This document shows, one piece after another, positions 1 to 8,599 of a DNA stretch of 17,685 bases. This stretch comes from Thermoflexales bacterium. Its GTDB lineage: Bacteria; Chloroflexota; Anaerolineae; Fen-1058. The position numbers and the translations under genes were made by a program. Where the stretch lies: positions 1 to 17,685 of the forward strand of contig JAFGFO010000328.1 in assembly GCA_016931085.1 (NCBI GenBank), in the 5' to 3' direction. The notes under the pieces were generated by a model. The model had not been told where the DNA came from. It was given only the letters and a program-made list of their open reading frames with translations, and ran no database searches. The first letter of the stretch is position 1, and every line of letters starts with the position of its first letter.

Positions 1-1796
<1,796 letters not shown>

Positions 1797-1877
1797 ACAC
1801 TCGGGGAACGACGTTCAAGATCACGTTTGCGGAACAGAGCACATGCACTTTGCCTCACCATAGACGAGAATTTTTTC

Positions 1878-1936
1878 ACCGCAAAGGCGCGGCCAATCTC
1901 TTGCCTACGGTAAGGGATTGGATGCGTCTTGGCGGT
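1878..1936. repeat. Long imperfect hairpin between the two kinase genes
   Basis: The 219-nt gap 1797-2015 holds no gene. The outer arms ACCGCAAAGGCGC (1878-1890) and GCGTCTTGGCGGT (1924-1936) pair at 11 of 13 positions, and one of the two exceptions is a G-U wobble. The inner arms CCAATCTCTT (1893-1902) and AAGGGATTGG (1912-1921) pair at 9 of 10 plus a G-U. The loop is about 9 nt. There is no T-run on the 3' side, so it is not a classic terminator. A MITE- or REP-like element, or a structured 5' leader of the downstream kinase, are the options. Confidence 0.5.
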
Positions 1937-2015
1937 TATTTTCGAAGCAGCGTCAAGAGCCGATCCTCGTGATCCTTGGTGAACCGCCTGGGGGAGGAGG
2001 TAAATCGGAGAGAAC

Positions 2016-3833
2016 ATGCTGTACGTCTTGTTTGTATTGATAGGGATTGTGGTTGCTGGCGGGTTAAGTATTTATGCCTGGCGCCATCGAAGCGCAACAG
2101 GGGGAACAGCCTTTGCTGGCTTGATGCTTCTAGGAGCGATATGGCTGCTTGCTATCGGGCTGATGGTGCTGGCTCCGACGCCGTCATCAGCCCTGGTTTG
2201 GTACAAAGCAAGTTTTTTCAGTGTGAGCGCGATGCCGGTTTTGCTCCTGGCATTTGTACTCCAGTATAGCGACCGAGGTAGATGGCTGACACCCGTACGT
2301 CTCGGATTGTTATCGATCGTGCCATCCATCACGCAAGTGGCGGTCTGGACAAATAGAATCATGCAAGATGTAACCATCGCCCCGGAAGGCGGTTTGATGG
2401 TCATCCAGGCATGGTTTCCCGGCACGTGGTTCTTTGTTCATACAGCCTATAGCTATGGATTGATCCTCCTGGCCGTTATTTGGCTGCTGCGGGAGGCTAT
2501 TTCCAAGTTCCCGCTGTATCGAAGCCAGGCGGTGGCGATTTTTATTGGCGCTTCACTGCTGCTCATCGTGAATGCCGCCTACACCCTCAAGCTGCTGCCT
2601 GCCAAATACAGTGTTACCCCCTTTGGTTTCATCTTGATGGGGGTCTTTTTGAGCTGGGCTATCTTCCAATACAAATTGTTTGACCTGGCGCCGGTGGCAC
2701 GCAGCGTGGTCATCGAAAGCATGAGCGACGGTATGATTGTGTTGGATGCGCAAGACCGAATTGTGGACCTCAACCCGGCTGCCCAGGCCATCCTCGATGC
2801 TCCGGTTACCCAAGCTGTTGGCCAGCCAGTCGCATCGCTGCTACGCTCGGGGTGCGATCTGGCCGAACGTTACCGGGACGTGCCAGAAGCACAGGCTGAG
2901 CTCAGCCTGCATCGACGTGGAAGGCCATATTACTATGAGCTGCGAATTTCCCCGCTGGTTGACCAGAGCGGGCGCTTGACCGGCCGGCTGATCATCCTGC
3001 GCGACGTCACCCAGCGGGTGCAGGCCGAGTCCCAAAGGGATGCAAGCCTGGAGGCGCTGCGCTGTCGCACGGCCGAACTGGAAGCTCGTAACGAGGAGCT
3101 GGATGCCTTTGCTCACACGGTGGCCCACGATCTCAAGAACCCCTTGGGCATCCTGCACGGCTTTGGGAATATACTGGCCCAGGAGTTGGCCAATACACAG
3201 GATGAGGTCTTACGTGATTGTGCGGAAGCGATTGTAAGAACTGTGGTCAAGATGAACACCATTGTCGACGAGCTGTTGTTGTTGGCCAGCGTGCGCAAAA
3301 TGCAAGACGTGGCTTTGGAAGCGCTGGACATGGCCAACATCGTGGCCCAAGCCCAGGAGTGCCTCGCGCCTATGATCGAGAAGTACCATGCCGAGATCCT
3401 TCTGCCTGAAGCCTGGCCGGTGGCGCTAGGCTATGGTCCATGGGTTGAAGAGGTGTGGGTCAACTACCTCAGCAATGCGCTCAAGTACGGCGGGCGGCCG
3501 CCGCGCGTAGAGTTGGGCTTTACGATTTCCGATTCCGGGTTTCCGACGCGGGAGAGCCAATCCGCAATCCACAATCCAGAATCCGAAATCGTCTTCTGGG
3601 TGCGCGACAACGGCCCTGGCATCGCGAAGGAAGACCGGGATCGCCTGTTCAGCCTTTTCACGCGGCTCGACCAGGTGCGGACCAAAGGGCACGGCCTGGG
3701 CTTGTCTATCGTGCGGCGCATCGTGGAGAGGCTGGGAGGGCAGGTGGGAGTGGAGAGCCACGGCGTGCCGGGCCAGGGAAGTGTCTTTAGCTTTAGCCTG
3801 CCGGCCGCCAAGCCGCCGCTCAGAGGAAACTGA
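2016..3833 (+). CDS. Membrane sensor histidine kinase (7TM N-terminal sensor, PAS, HisKA, HATPase)
   Basis: The 605-residue protein starts at ATG 2016 behind GGAGAG (2008-2013). Residues 1-225 hold about seven hydrophobic helices of the 7TM sensor type common at the N-terminus of histidine kinases. A PAS domain covers about 230-335 (SMSDGMIVLDAQDRIVDLN), a short coiled coil 335-362, and HisKA 362-430 with His371 in VAHDLKNPL. HATPase follows, with N-box Asn487, G1 DNGPG (531-535) and G2 GHGLG (558-562). There is no receiver domain of its own, so the partner is probably the receiver protein encoded at 4023. A 20-residue insertion from a short repeated sequence lies just before the G1 box. The ligand is unknown. 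Confidence 0.92.
   Translation: MLYVLFVLIGIVVAGGLSIYAWRHRSATGGTAFAGLMLLGAIWLLAIGLMVLAPTPSSALVWYKASFFSVSAMPVLLLAFVLQYSDRGRWLTPVRLGLLSIVPSITQVAVWTNRIMQDVTIAPEGGLMVIQAWFPGTWFFVHTAYSYGLILLAVIWLLREAISKFPLYRSQAVAIFIGASLLLIVNAAYTLKLLPAKYSVTPFGFILMGVFLSWAIFQYKLFDLAPVARSVVIESMSDGMIVLDAQDRIVDLNPAAQAILDAPVTQAVGQPVASLLRSGCDLAERYRDVPEAQAELSLHRRGRPYYYELRISPLVDQSGRLTGRLIILRDVTQRVQAESQRDASLEALRCRTAELEARNEELDAFAHTVAHDLKNPLGILHGFGNILAQELANTQDEVLRDCAEAIVRTVVKMNTIVDELLLLASVRKMQDVALEALDMANIVAQAQECLAPMIEKYHAEILLPEAWPVALGYGPWVEEVWVNYLSNALKYGGRPPRVELGFTISDSGFPTRESQSAIHNPESEIVFWVRDNGPGIAKEDRDRLFSLFTRLDQVRTKGHGLGLSIVRRIVERLGGQVGVESHGVPGQGSVFSFSLPAAKPPLRGN
3523..3590. repeat. Short-repeat insertion with inverted ends inside the kinase HATPase domain
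   Basis: The ends CGATTTCCGATTCCGG (from 3523) and CCAGAATCCGAAATCG (to 3590) are imperfect inverted repeats matching at 14 of 16 positions. Between them, runs of AATCC-type units recur (about 3558-3588). The stretch is translated as TISDSGFPTRESQSAIHNPE and separates two HATPase strands that are normally joined by a short turn. It looks like an intragenic repeat that kept the frame open. Confidence 0.5.
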
Positions 3834-3855
3834 GGCCCAATCACTCGATACAAAT

Positions 3856-3903
3856 TGCCTCCATTTTCCTACAAAACTGTCTCCACTTTCCTACAGACAA
3901 AAC
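3856..3903. repeat. Tandem ~22-bp direct repeat in the intergenic gap
   Basis: Two adjacent units begin TGCCTCCATTTTCCTACA (3856) and TGTCTCCACTTTCCTACA (3878), differ at two of 18 positions, and both run on into CAAAAC-like sequence. Tandem ~20-bp end repeats like this occur at the termini of some insertion sequences, for example IS21-type ends, so this may be a leftover IS end. No transposase is present. It could also be an operator. Confidence 0.4.
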
Positions 3904-3922
3904 GCGCACGCTGTGCTAGGAT
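3894..3922 (+). promoter_or_regulatory. Weak sigma-70-like promoter candidate for the receiver gene
   Basis: CAGACA (3894-3899) and TAGGAT (3917-3922) are separated by 17 nt, about 100 nt upstream of the ATG at 4023. The -35 matches the consensus only at its last four bases. It also overlaps the tandem repeat above, which could therefore act as an operator. This is a pattern match only. Confidence 0.25.
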
Positions 3923-4022
3923 AGACTTGTACAAACTTCCGCCAGAACACGTGTCACCGCGGCCTGCTGGCCTTGGTTATCCTAACAGTGTGACGCTGAT
4001 GGAGCAACAGGTAGACAGATAG

Positions 4023-4436
4023 ATGAACACAGATATGGATCTGAAAGGTCGCACCATTCTGATTGTGGACGACAACGCCACCAACCTGGGCGTGATTGCG
4101 GATTACCTGGAGGCGTTCGACGTGTGCATCCTCACCGCCACGGATGGCAAGGACGCCCTGGAGACTGCGCAAGCCGCTCGCCCGGATTTGATCCTGCTGG
4201 ACGTGATGATGCCTGGCATGGATGGCTTCGAGGTCTGCCAGCGGCTCAAGGCGGACGCGCCAACAGCCGATATTCCCATCATCTTTATGACGGCCCTGGC
4301 CCAGGCCGAGGCCAGGCTGGAGGGTTTCCAGGCCGGGGCAGTGGATTACATCACCAAGCCCATCCGGCAGGAAGATGTTCTGGCCTGCATCCACAAGCAC
4401 CTGACTGTTCGACGCCATGTCATGGTCATGGACTGA
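4023..4436 (+). CDS. Single-domain (CheY-like) response regulator
   Basis: The 137-residue protein is essentially one receiver domain. The acidic pair Asp16/Asp17 (VDDN), phospho-acceptor Asp60 in LLDVMMPGMDG, Thr90 (MTA) and Lys112 (TKP) are all present, so it should be phosphorylatable. There is no output domain; the protein ends about 20 residues after the Lys. It follows the 7TM kinase by 189 nt and is the natural candidate to receive phosphate from it or from the hybrid kinase. Single-receiver proteins usually act by binding a partner or shuttling phosphate. No strong ribosome binding site precedes the ATG; CAGGTAG at about -15 is weak. Confidence 0.92.
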   Translation: MNTDMDLKGRTILIVDDNATNLGVIADYLEAFDVCILTATDGKDALETAQAARPDLILLDVMMPGMDGFEVCQRLKADAPTADIPIIFMTALAQAEARLEGFQAGAVDYITKPIRQEDVLACIHKHLTVRRHVMVMD

Positions 4437-4460
4437 TAAGCCGGCCGGCTTGGCCTTCCA

Positions 4461-4480
4461 GGACTGGCAATGCCAAGTCC
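4461..4480. terminator. Stem-loop shortly after the receiver gene
   Basis: GGACTGGC and GCCAAGTCC form an eight-pair stem with a one-base bulge and the loop AAT, 25 nt after the receiver stop codon. It lies inside a longer GC-rich partly palindromic stretch (4440-4495). No T-run follows, so intrinsic termination is uncertain. Confidence 0.3.
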
Positions 4481-4501
4481 GGGGCCGCTGCCGGCCTCGT
4501 T

Positions 4502-4595
4502 TGCACCATGTCCAGCAAAAGACCGGCGGCCGTGTCGGCAAACTCGGGATCGTTGATGTGGGCATCCAGCTCAATCACGGGAATGTTGGGATGGA
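4502..4595 (-). pseudogene. Remnant copy of the 3' end of a UPF0261 (Tm-1-like) gene
   Basis: This stretch aligns without gaps to 7369-7462, the 3' end of the intact UPF0261 gene in this window, with 84 of 94 bases identical by my count. It encodes HPNIPVIELDAHINDPEFAD and the following residues, against HPNIPVIELDAHINDPGFAD in the intact gene. Similarity stops abruptly at both ends. Only about 31 of ~404 codons remain, and the original stop is lost: the frame runs on to 4426 as unrelated sequence. It is therefore a fragment left by duplication and deletion, not a gene. Its upstream edge abuts the ribosome binding site of the GH28 gene. Confidence 0.8.
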
Positions 4596-4603
4596 GGAAA
4601 ACC

Positions 4604-5965
4604 ATGTCCATCTATAACCCTCTTGATTTCGGCGCGAAAGGCGACGGCGCGACCAACGACGCCGCCGCGATTCAACAGGCCATTGACGTCTGCGCCGCTG
4701 CCGGCGGCGGCACGGTGCTTATCCCGGCCGGCCAGATTTTCCTGTCGGGGGCGCTGATGCTCAAATCCAATGTGGAGCTGCATCTGGAGCGCGGCGCCAC
4801 CCTGCGCGCCAGCCACCGGGAGGCGGATTATCCGCCGGCATTGCGCAGCGACGCCATTTCGCAGGGCGAAGTGCGCGAAGACGAATTGCCCAACAAGGCT
4901 TTTCTGGTGGCCTACCGCGCCGAGAACATTGCCCTCACCGGCAGCGGTGTCATTGACGGCCATGGCCGCGCCTTTGTGGCCGAAGACCTGGGCCACATCT
5001 ACCGGATGGCGGGTGACCGCCAATATTTCGAGCGGCCCTTCACACTTTTTTTCATCGGCTGCACCAATCTGATCTTGCGCGATCTGACGATCCGCGACGC
5101 TGCGTTCTGGACGGTGCGTCTCGCCGGCTGCGAGGATGTCGTCATCCATGCGCTGCGCATTCTCAACGACCTAAAATTGCCCAACAACGATGGGATCGAT
5201 CTGGATCGCTGCCGGAGCGTCCGGATCAGCGACTGCCACATTGTGGCGGGCGACGACGCCATTTGTCTGAAAGCCTGCCGCGGCACGGCGGCGTTTGGGG
5301 CGTGCGAGAACATTACGGTTGTTGGCTGCACGCTGACGACGACGTCCAGCGCGCTCAAAATCGGCAATGAATGCCGCGCGCCCGTCCGCAACGTTATCTT
5401 TGACGCCTGTGTTATCCGCTCGTCGCACCGTGGATTGTCAGTTCATTTAGGCGAGTCAGGCAACGTGGAGAACATCCTCTTTTCGAACATGATTATCGAA
5501 ACGCGTATTTTTCACCAAGTATGGTGGGGGCGAGGGGAACCTATCTATCTGACCGCTATTCCGTGGGTAGATCAGGTGGGCCACGTGCGGCATGTGCGCT
5601 TTAGCAATGTGTTGGCGCGCAGCGAGAACGGCGTCTTTATCCAGGGCTGGACACCCGGCTTGATTGAAGACGTGGTGTTGGAAAATGTGCGGGTGGAGCT
5701 GGACAAGTGGTCTAAATGGCCCGGCGGCCGGCAAGACTTGCGCCCGTGCCCCGGCGAGGGCTTGCCGGCGCATCCCACCGCTGGCTTTTTTATCCGACAG
5801 GCCGCCGACGTCACGCTGCGGAACTGCCAGGTGGTGTGGGGGCCGAACCGCCCGGACTATTTTGGGCCAGCGCTGGAAAGCCACGCCGTCACTGGCCTGG
5901 TGACCGAAAATTTTCGCGGCGCGGCCGCGCACCCTGACCGCTGTGCCGCCATAGTAAGCGATTAG
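4604..5965 (+). CDS. Glycoside hydrolase family 28-like (polygalacturonase-type) right-handed beta-helix protein
   Basis: The 453-residue protein starts at ATG 4604 behind GGAGG (4593-4597); the frame is open further upstream, but only through the UPF0261 remnant and the receiver gene in another frame. The N-terminus IYNPLDFGAKGDGATNDAAA is the pectate-lyase-superfamily opening. GH28 motifs are NNDGID (194-199, Asp196) and GDDAICLK (216-223, Asp217/Asp218). Beta-helix coils fill about 105-440. The classic GHG motif is absent, with SSALKIGNE at 248-256 instead. No signal peptide is visible, so it is probably cytoplasmic and acts on imported oligosaccharides (galacturonide- or rhamnogalacturonide-type substrates by family). 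It converges with the minus-strand operon. Confidence 0.85.
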   Translation: MSIYNPLDFGAKGDGATNDAAAIQQAIDVCAAAGGGTVLIPAGQIFLSGALMLKSNVELHLERGATLRASHREADYPPALRSDAISQGEVREDELPNKAFLVAYRAENIALTGSGVIDGHGRAFVAEDLGHIYRMAGDRQYFERPFTLFFIGCTNLILRDLTIRDAAFWTVRLAGCEDVVIHALRILNDLKLPNNDGIDLDRCRSVRISDCHIVAGDDAICLKACRGTAAFGACENITVVGCTLTTTSSALKIGNECRAPVRNVIFDACVIRSSHRGLSVHLGESGNVENILFSNMIIETRIFHQVWWGRGEPIYLTAIPWVDQVGHVRHVRFSNVLARSENGVFIQGWTPGLIEDVVLENVRVELDKWSKWPGGRQDLRPCPGEGLPAHPTAGFFIRQAADVTLRNCQVVWGPNRPDYFGPALESHAVTGLVTENFRGAAAHPDRCAAIVSD

Positions 5966-5966
5966 T

Positions 5967-6081
5967 GGCGTCGATCGGGGTGGGGCGCAGGTAGTCGACG
6001 TACAGCGAGACGACCAGGTAACGCGGCGCCGGTTGGCTGCCCATGTCGCGCCCTTGCGCCTGGTAGGCCGCCGCGGCGGCC
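5967..6081 (-). pseudogene. Hotdog-fold (PaaI-type) thioesterase fragment
   Basis: Read on the minus strand this gives AAYQAQGRDMGSQPAPRYLV followed by VSLYVDYLRPTPIDA. The strand with the [VL]DYLRPTP motif is characteristic of PaaI/acyl-CoA thioesterase-like hotdog domains. Only about 38 codons survive, with no start, no catalytic helix and no C-terminal strands. It butts against the stop codon of the GH28 gene on one side and the phosphatase fragment on the other. The call rests on motif resemblance only. Confidence 0.5.
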
Positions 6082-6171
6082 GCTCATGACCTGGGCGTTA
6101 ACATGATCAGTTGCCTGGGCGGGTGCAAGGTGCACGACGACTTGACCTTGCTGGTGGTCAAGCAGAAGTGA
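6067..6171 (+). pseudogene. C-terminal remnant of a SpoIIE/PP2C-type phosphatase
   Basis: The frame from 6067 to the TGA at 6169-6171 ends in HDDLTLLVVKQK. The DD[LM]TL[LV]VV ending is the last strand of PP2C/SpoIIE serine phosphatases, with the metal-binding Asp. Nothing of the rest of the domain is present; an in-frame TAG at 6064-6066 closes it upstream. It could be translated as a 22-residue peptide from ATG 6103, but there is no reason to think so. The call is from a short motif. Confidence 0.45.
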
Positions 6172-6183
6172 CCGAGGCGGTCA
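6169..6183. terminator. Small symmetric hairpin joining two convergent stop codons
   Basis: TGACCG-AGG-CGGTCA is a perfect six-pair stem with a 3-nt loop. The plus-strand TGA of the phosphatase remnant is its left edge and the minus-strand TGA of the UroD-like gene its right edge. It is short and has no T-run; a weak bidirectional terminator or coincidence. Confidence 0.2.
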
Positions 6184-7224
6184 TTTCGCTGCCTGGAATG
6201 TCGCGCGGTGATGAGCGCCGTAACGCACCGCTTCGTCTAGAAAGGCCTCGATATTCTCAAACGGCGTGCCGGCGACGATACCATTGCCGGCGGCGATGCA
6301 CAGGCCGCCTTCCGGGCGGTCGAAGGTGTCGACCAGGTGGCGCACCTCGGCCCGCACCTGGTCAGGGGTAGCCTCCTGCAAGATATGCTGGACGTCGAAC
6401 CCGGCCAGAAAAGTCAATCGCTCGCCAAACTCGCGGGCAACAGCAACCTCGTCCATAGTTCCTTTCTGGACTGGATGGAAGACGGTCACGCCGCTGTCGG
6501 CCAGGTCGCCCAGGATAGCCGTGTTGTTGCCGCACGAGTGCAGCCACCAGTGCACGCCGGCTGGCCTCAGCTCGTCGCCGATCCGCTGGTAGTATGGCTT
6601 GAGGAATTCGCGGAAGGTCGCGGGGCGCATGAATAACTGGCGTTGGTGGCCCAGGTCATCACTCGACCAGAAAGCATCTGGCTGGAATTCGCGCAGGGCG
6701 CGCCGCAGGTACGCGCAGTACATCTCACACAGAGCGTCGTAGAGTTTATGTACCTGGGCAGGGGTGGTGTAGAAATCCATCAGCAGGTTTTGCATGCCGC
6801 GGATCTCCCAGGGGCGCTCGAAGAAGAGCCGCCAGAAGGCAAAAATCAGGTAGCGTTCTTCGCGGTGGGCCTGTTCGGCCAGGGGACGCAGGTGCTCGAA
6901 ACGCGGGTCCGTTTCGGCGTCCGGAAAGTGAGCGATCAAGTCGTCCAGTTTGCTCCAGTCGTCTATCACGTAGTGGGCGTCAAAGGCGCCATCCGCGTTG
7001 ATCTGCCAGGGCAGGCCCCACTCGGCATAGTTGGAATGGTCGATCCACAAAAAGACAGCGTCTTCGGGATATCGTTGCTCGAGGAGCTTGAGGTGGTCGC
7101 CATATTGATCGACTAATCCCTCGCCCCACCAGTGCGCCTGGACCAGTGGAACGCGAGCCGGGTAGCGCCGTTCCACGGCCTTGATGACTTGCTGGCGCGA
7201 CAAGGGGGAGAAAATATCGTCCAC
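6181..7224 (-). CDS. Uroporphyrinogen decarboxylase-family protein, probable corrinoid/cobalamin methyltransferase type
   Basis: The start is set at GTG 7224, because AAGGAGG stands five bases upstream; ATG 7275 would add 17 residues and lacks such a site. The 347-residue protein has the UroD TIM-barrel pattern. A His-X-Cys pair (His229, Cys231 in LHSCGN) and Cys309 (GGLCIAAGNGIV) resemble the zinc ligands of MtaA/CmuA-type methyltransferases rather than haem-pathway UroD. The ending GTPFENIEAFLDEA is also typical of that group. It is the last gene of the minus-strand operon. The 51 nt just upstream follow a corrinoid-protein remnant, which supports a past or present methyl-transfer role. The substrate is unknown. 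Confidence 0.82.
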   Translation of the reverse strand: MDDIFSPLSRQQVIKAVERRYPARVPLVQAHWWGEGLVDQYGDHLKLLEQRYPEDAVFLWIDHSNYAEWGLPWQINADGAFDAHYVIDDWSKLDDLIAHFPDAETDPRFEHLRPLAEQAHREERYLIFAFWRLFFERPWEIRGMQNLLMDFYTTPAQVHKLYDALCEMYCAYLRRALREFQPDAFWSSDDLGHQRQLFMRPATFREFLKPYYQRIGDELRPAGVHWWLHSCGNNTAILGDLADSGVTVFHPVQKGTMDEVAVAREFGERLTFLAGFDVQHILQEATPDQVRAEVRHLVDTFDRPEGGLCIAAGNGIVAGTPFENIEAFLDEAVRYGAHHRATFQAAK

Positions 7225-7229
7225 GTTAG

Positions 7230-7236
7230 CCTCCTT
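7230..7236 (-). promoter_or_regulatory. Ribosome binding site that decides the UroD-like start
   Basis: AAGGAGG on the minus strand, spaced five bases from GTG 7224. It favours this start over the longer in-frame ATG at 7275. Confidence 0.7.
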
Positions 7237-7271
7237 AAAAGTCGTTCGTGAGTAAAGAGCCTGGTTCCCCG

Positions 7272-7358
7272 TCATACATCAGACGATCTCTTCAGCAGGG
7301 ATTCGACCACTCTGATCGCCCGGCTGGCATCCTCGGCATAGCCATCTGCGCCGAGTCG
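7272..7358 (-). pseudogene. C-terminal remnant of a B12-binding corrinoid protein
   Basis: Directly after the TAG of the UPF0261 gene, and in the same frame, 28 codons read RLGADGYAEDASRAIRVV and on to a TGA at 7272-7274. A GADxYAxDAxxAVxxxxxLL ending is typical of the last helix of MtaC/MtbC-like methyltransferase corrinoid proteins. The cobalt-ligand motif and the rest of the domain are missing. The stop overlaps ATG 7275 (ATGA), as in a normal operon joint, so the UroD-like gene may once have followed an intact corrinoid-protein gene. The call is from a short motif. Confidence 0.55.
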
Positions 7359-8573
7359 CTAACTTGATTGCAACATGCGCAGCAAAAGACTGGCCGCCGT
7401 GTCAGCAAAACCGGGATCGTTGATGTGGGCATCCAACTCAATCACGGGAATGTTGGGGTGGACAGTGTTCTTGATGGCCTGGTAGCACGCCTGGTCTGCC
7501 CCTGGATCCCAGAACGGCTGCCCAGGACTGTCCAGCATCGAAACGCCCTTGAGCGGCAACAAGATCGCCACCGGCCCCCGGGACGCATTGGCGGCGCGGG
7601 CAATCAGCTCGCCGACGACGGCGTTTTCTTCGGGGTTCGTGCGCAGCAGGGTGGTGTTGGGATTCCAGGCATAGAGCGTGCGGCGGCGGTACTTGTCGGG
7701 CACAGTGTCCGGGCCCCCGAAGCAGCATTTATCCACACCGCCAGGCGCGAGCACGGCCGGCAGCCCGGCGCGCGCGGCAGCCATCAAGCGATCGGGTCCC
7801 GCACTGTATATGCCACCACCCACCTCATCGGCCAGCTCGGTCGTCGTCAGATCGAGCAAGCCGGCAATGTGGCCATCTGCGATCAGGCTCTCCATCGTCC
7901 GGCCGCCGACGCCAGTCGCGTGAAAAACCAACACCTCGTAGCCGGCCGCTTCCAAGGCGCCGCGCGCCCGGTCCACGCACGCCGTGGTGATGCCCAACAT
8001 GGTGGCGGCGATGAGCGGCCTGGCCGTGTCGACCGGGGGTGCTTCGAGCTTGACCATCCCGGCTATGGCGCCGGCCGCATTGGCAAGAATCGCACGGCTG
8101 ATGCGGTTCAGCCCGGCGATGTCCACAATCGAGGGGATAAAGACAATGTCCTTGTACCCGGCATAGGCGCTCACGTCGCCGCCGCCGACGGTCGAGACCA
8201 TCACCTTCGGCACACCGAGCGGCAGAGCGCGCATGGCGGCGGTGGCAATGGACGTCCCCCCCGTCCCGCCCATGCCCAGGATGCCATCCAGTTTGCCCTC
8301 ACGGTACACATCCAAAACGATGGCGGCCAGGCCGGCCGCCATCGTTCGCATGGCGTGATCTTTGTGGCCACCGGAGCGCAGGCGAGCCAGGTCGTCCCCA
8401 CCCGCCTGCGCGACCTGCTTCGCGCCGACGTCAGGGACGAACGCCGGCTCGCCCATGACGCCAAAATCCACCACCAGCGTCTTGAGGCCCTGCCGTTCGA
8501 CCAGGTCGCGGACAAAGGCAAACTCGGCGCCCTTGGTGTCCAGCGCGCCGACGATCACAACTGTCTTGAGCAT
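7359..8573 (-). CDS. Tm-1-like ATP-binding domain protein (UPF0261)
   Basis: The 404-residue protein opens with VVIVGALDTKGAEFAFVRDL, the signature of the UPF0261/Tm-1 N-terminal family. It continues with Gly-rich stretches (GMGGTGGTSIATAAM, VSTVGGGDVSAYAG) and ends in the NIPVIELDAHINDPGFADTA segment. Plant Tm-1 uses this fold to bind viral replicase; the role of the bacterial proteins is not established. Bacterial relatives are often next to or fused to a TIM-barrel 'PEP hydrolase-like' domain, and none is seen here. The length suits the stand-alone family. It lies 26 nt after the phosphoglycerate kinase gene and has only a weak ribosome binding site. A second, truncated copy of its 3' end lies at 4502-4595. 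Confidence 0.87.
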   Translation of the reverse strand: MLKTVVIVGALDTKGAEFAFVRDLVERQGLKTLVVDFGVMGEPAFVPDVGAKQVAQAGGDDLARLRSGGHKDHAMRTMAAGLAAIVLDVYREGKLDGILGMGGTGGTSIATAAMRALPLGVPKVMVSTVGGGDVSAYAGYKDIVFIPSIVDIAGLNRISRAILANAAGAIAGMVKLEAPPVDTARPLIAATMLGITTACVDRARGALEAAGYEVLVFHATGVGGRTMESLIADGHIAGLLDLTTTELADEVGGGIYSAGPDRLMAAARAGLPAVLAPGGVDKCCFGGPDTVPDKYRRRTLYAWNPNTTLLRTNPEENAVVGELIARAANASRGPVAILLPLKGVSMLDSPGQPFWDPGADQACYQAIKNTVHPNIPVIELDAHINDPGFADTAASLLLRMLQSS

Positions 8574-8599
8574 GCTACACTGGGCACGGTCATATGTTG

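Noticed and set aside
3834..4022. A complete insertion sequence in this gap
   Set aside because: Only a tandem repeat is seen. There is no transposase and no clear inverted repeat pair or target duplication.
4124..4603. Upstream in-frame extension of the GH28 reading frame
   Set aside because: It runs through the receiver gene in another frame and through the UPF0261 remnant. The protein family begins at the ATG at 4604, which has a good ribosome binding site.
6103..6171. A possible 22-residue peptide gene
   Set aside because: It has no ribosome binding site and its sequence is explained as the tail of a SpoIIE-type phosphatase.
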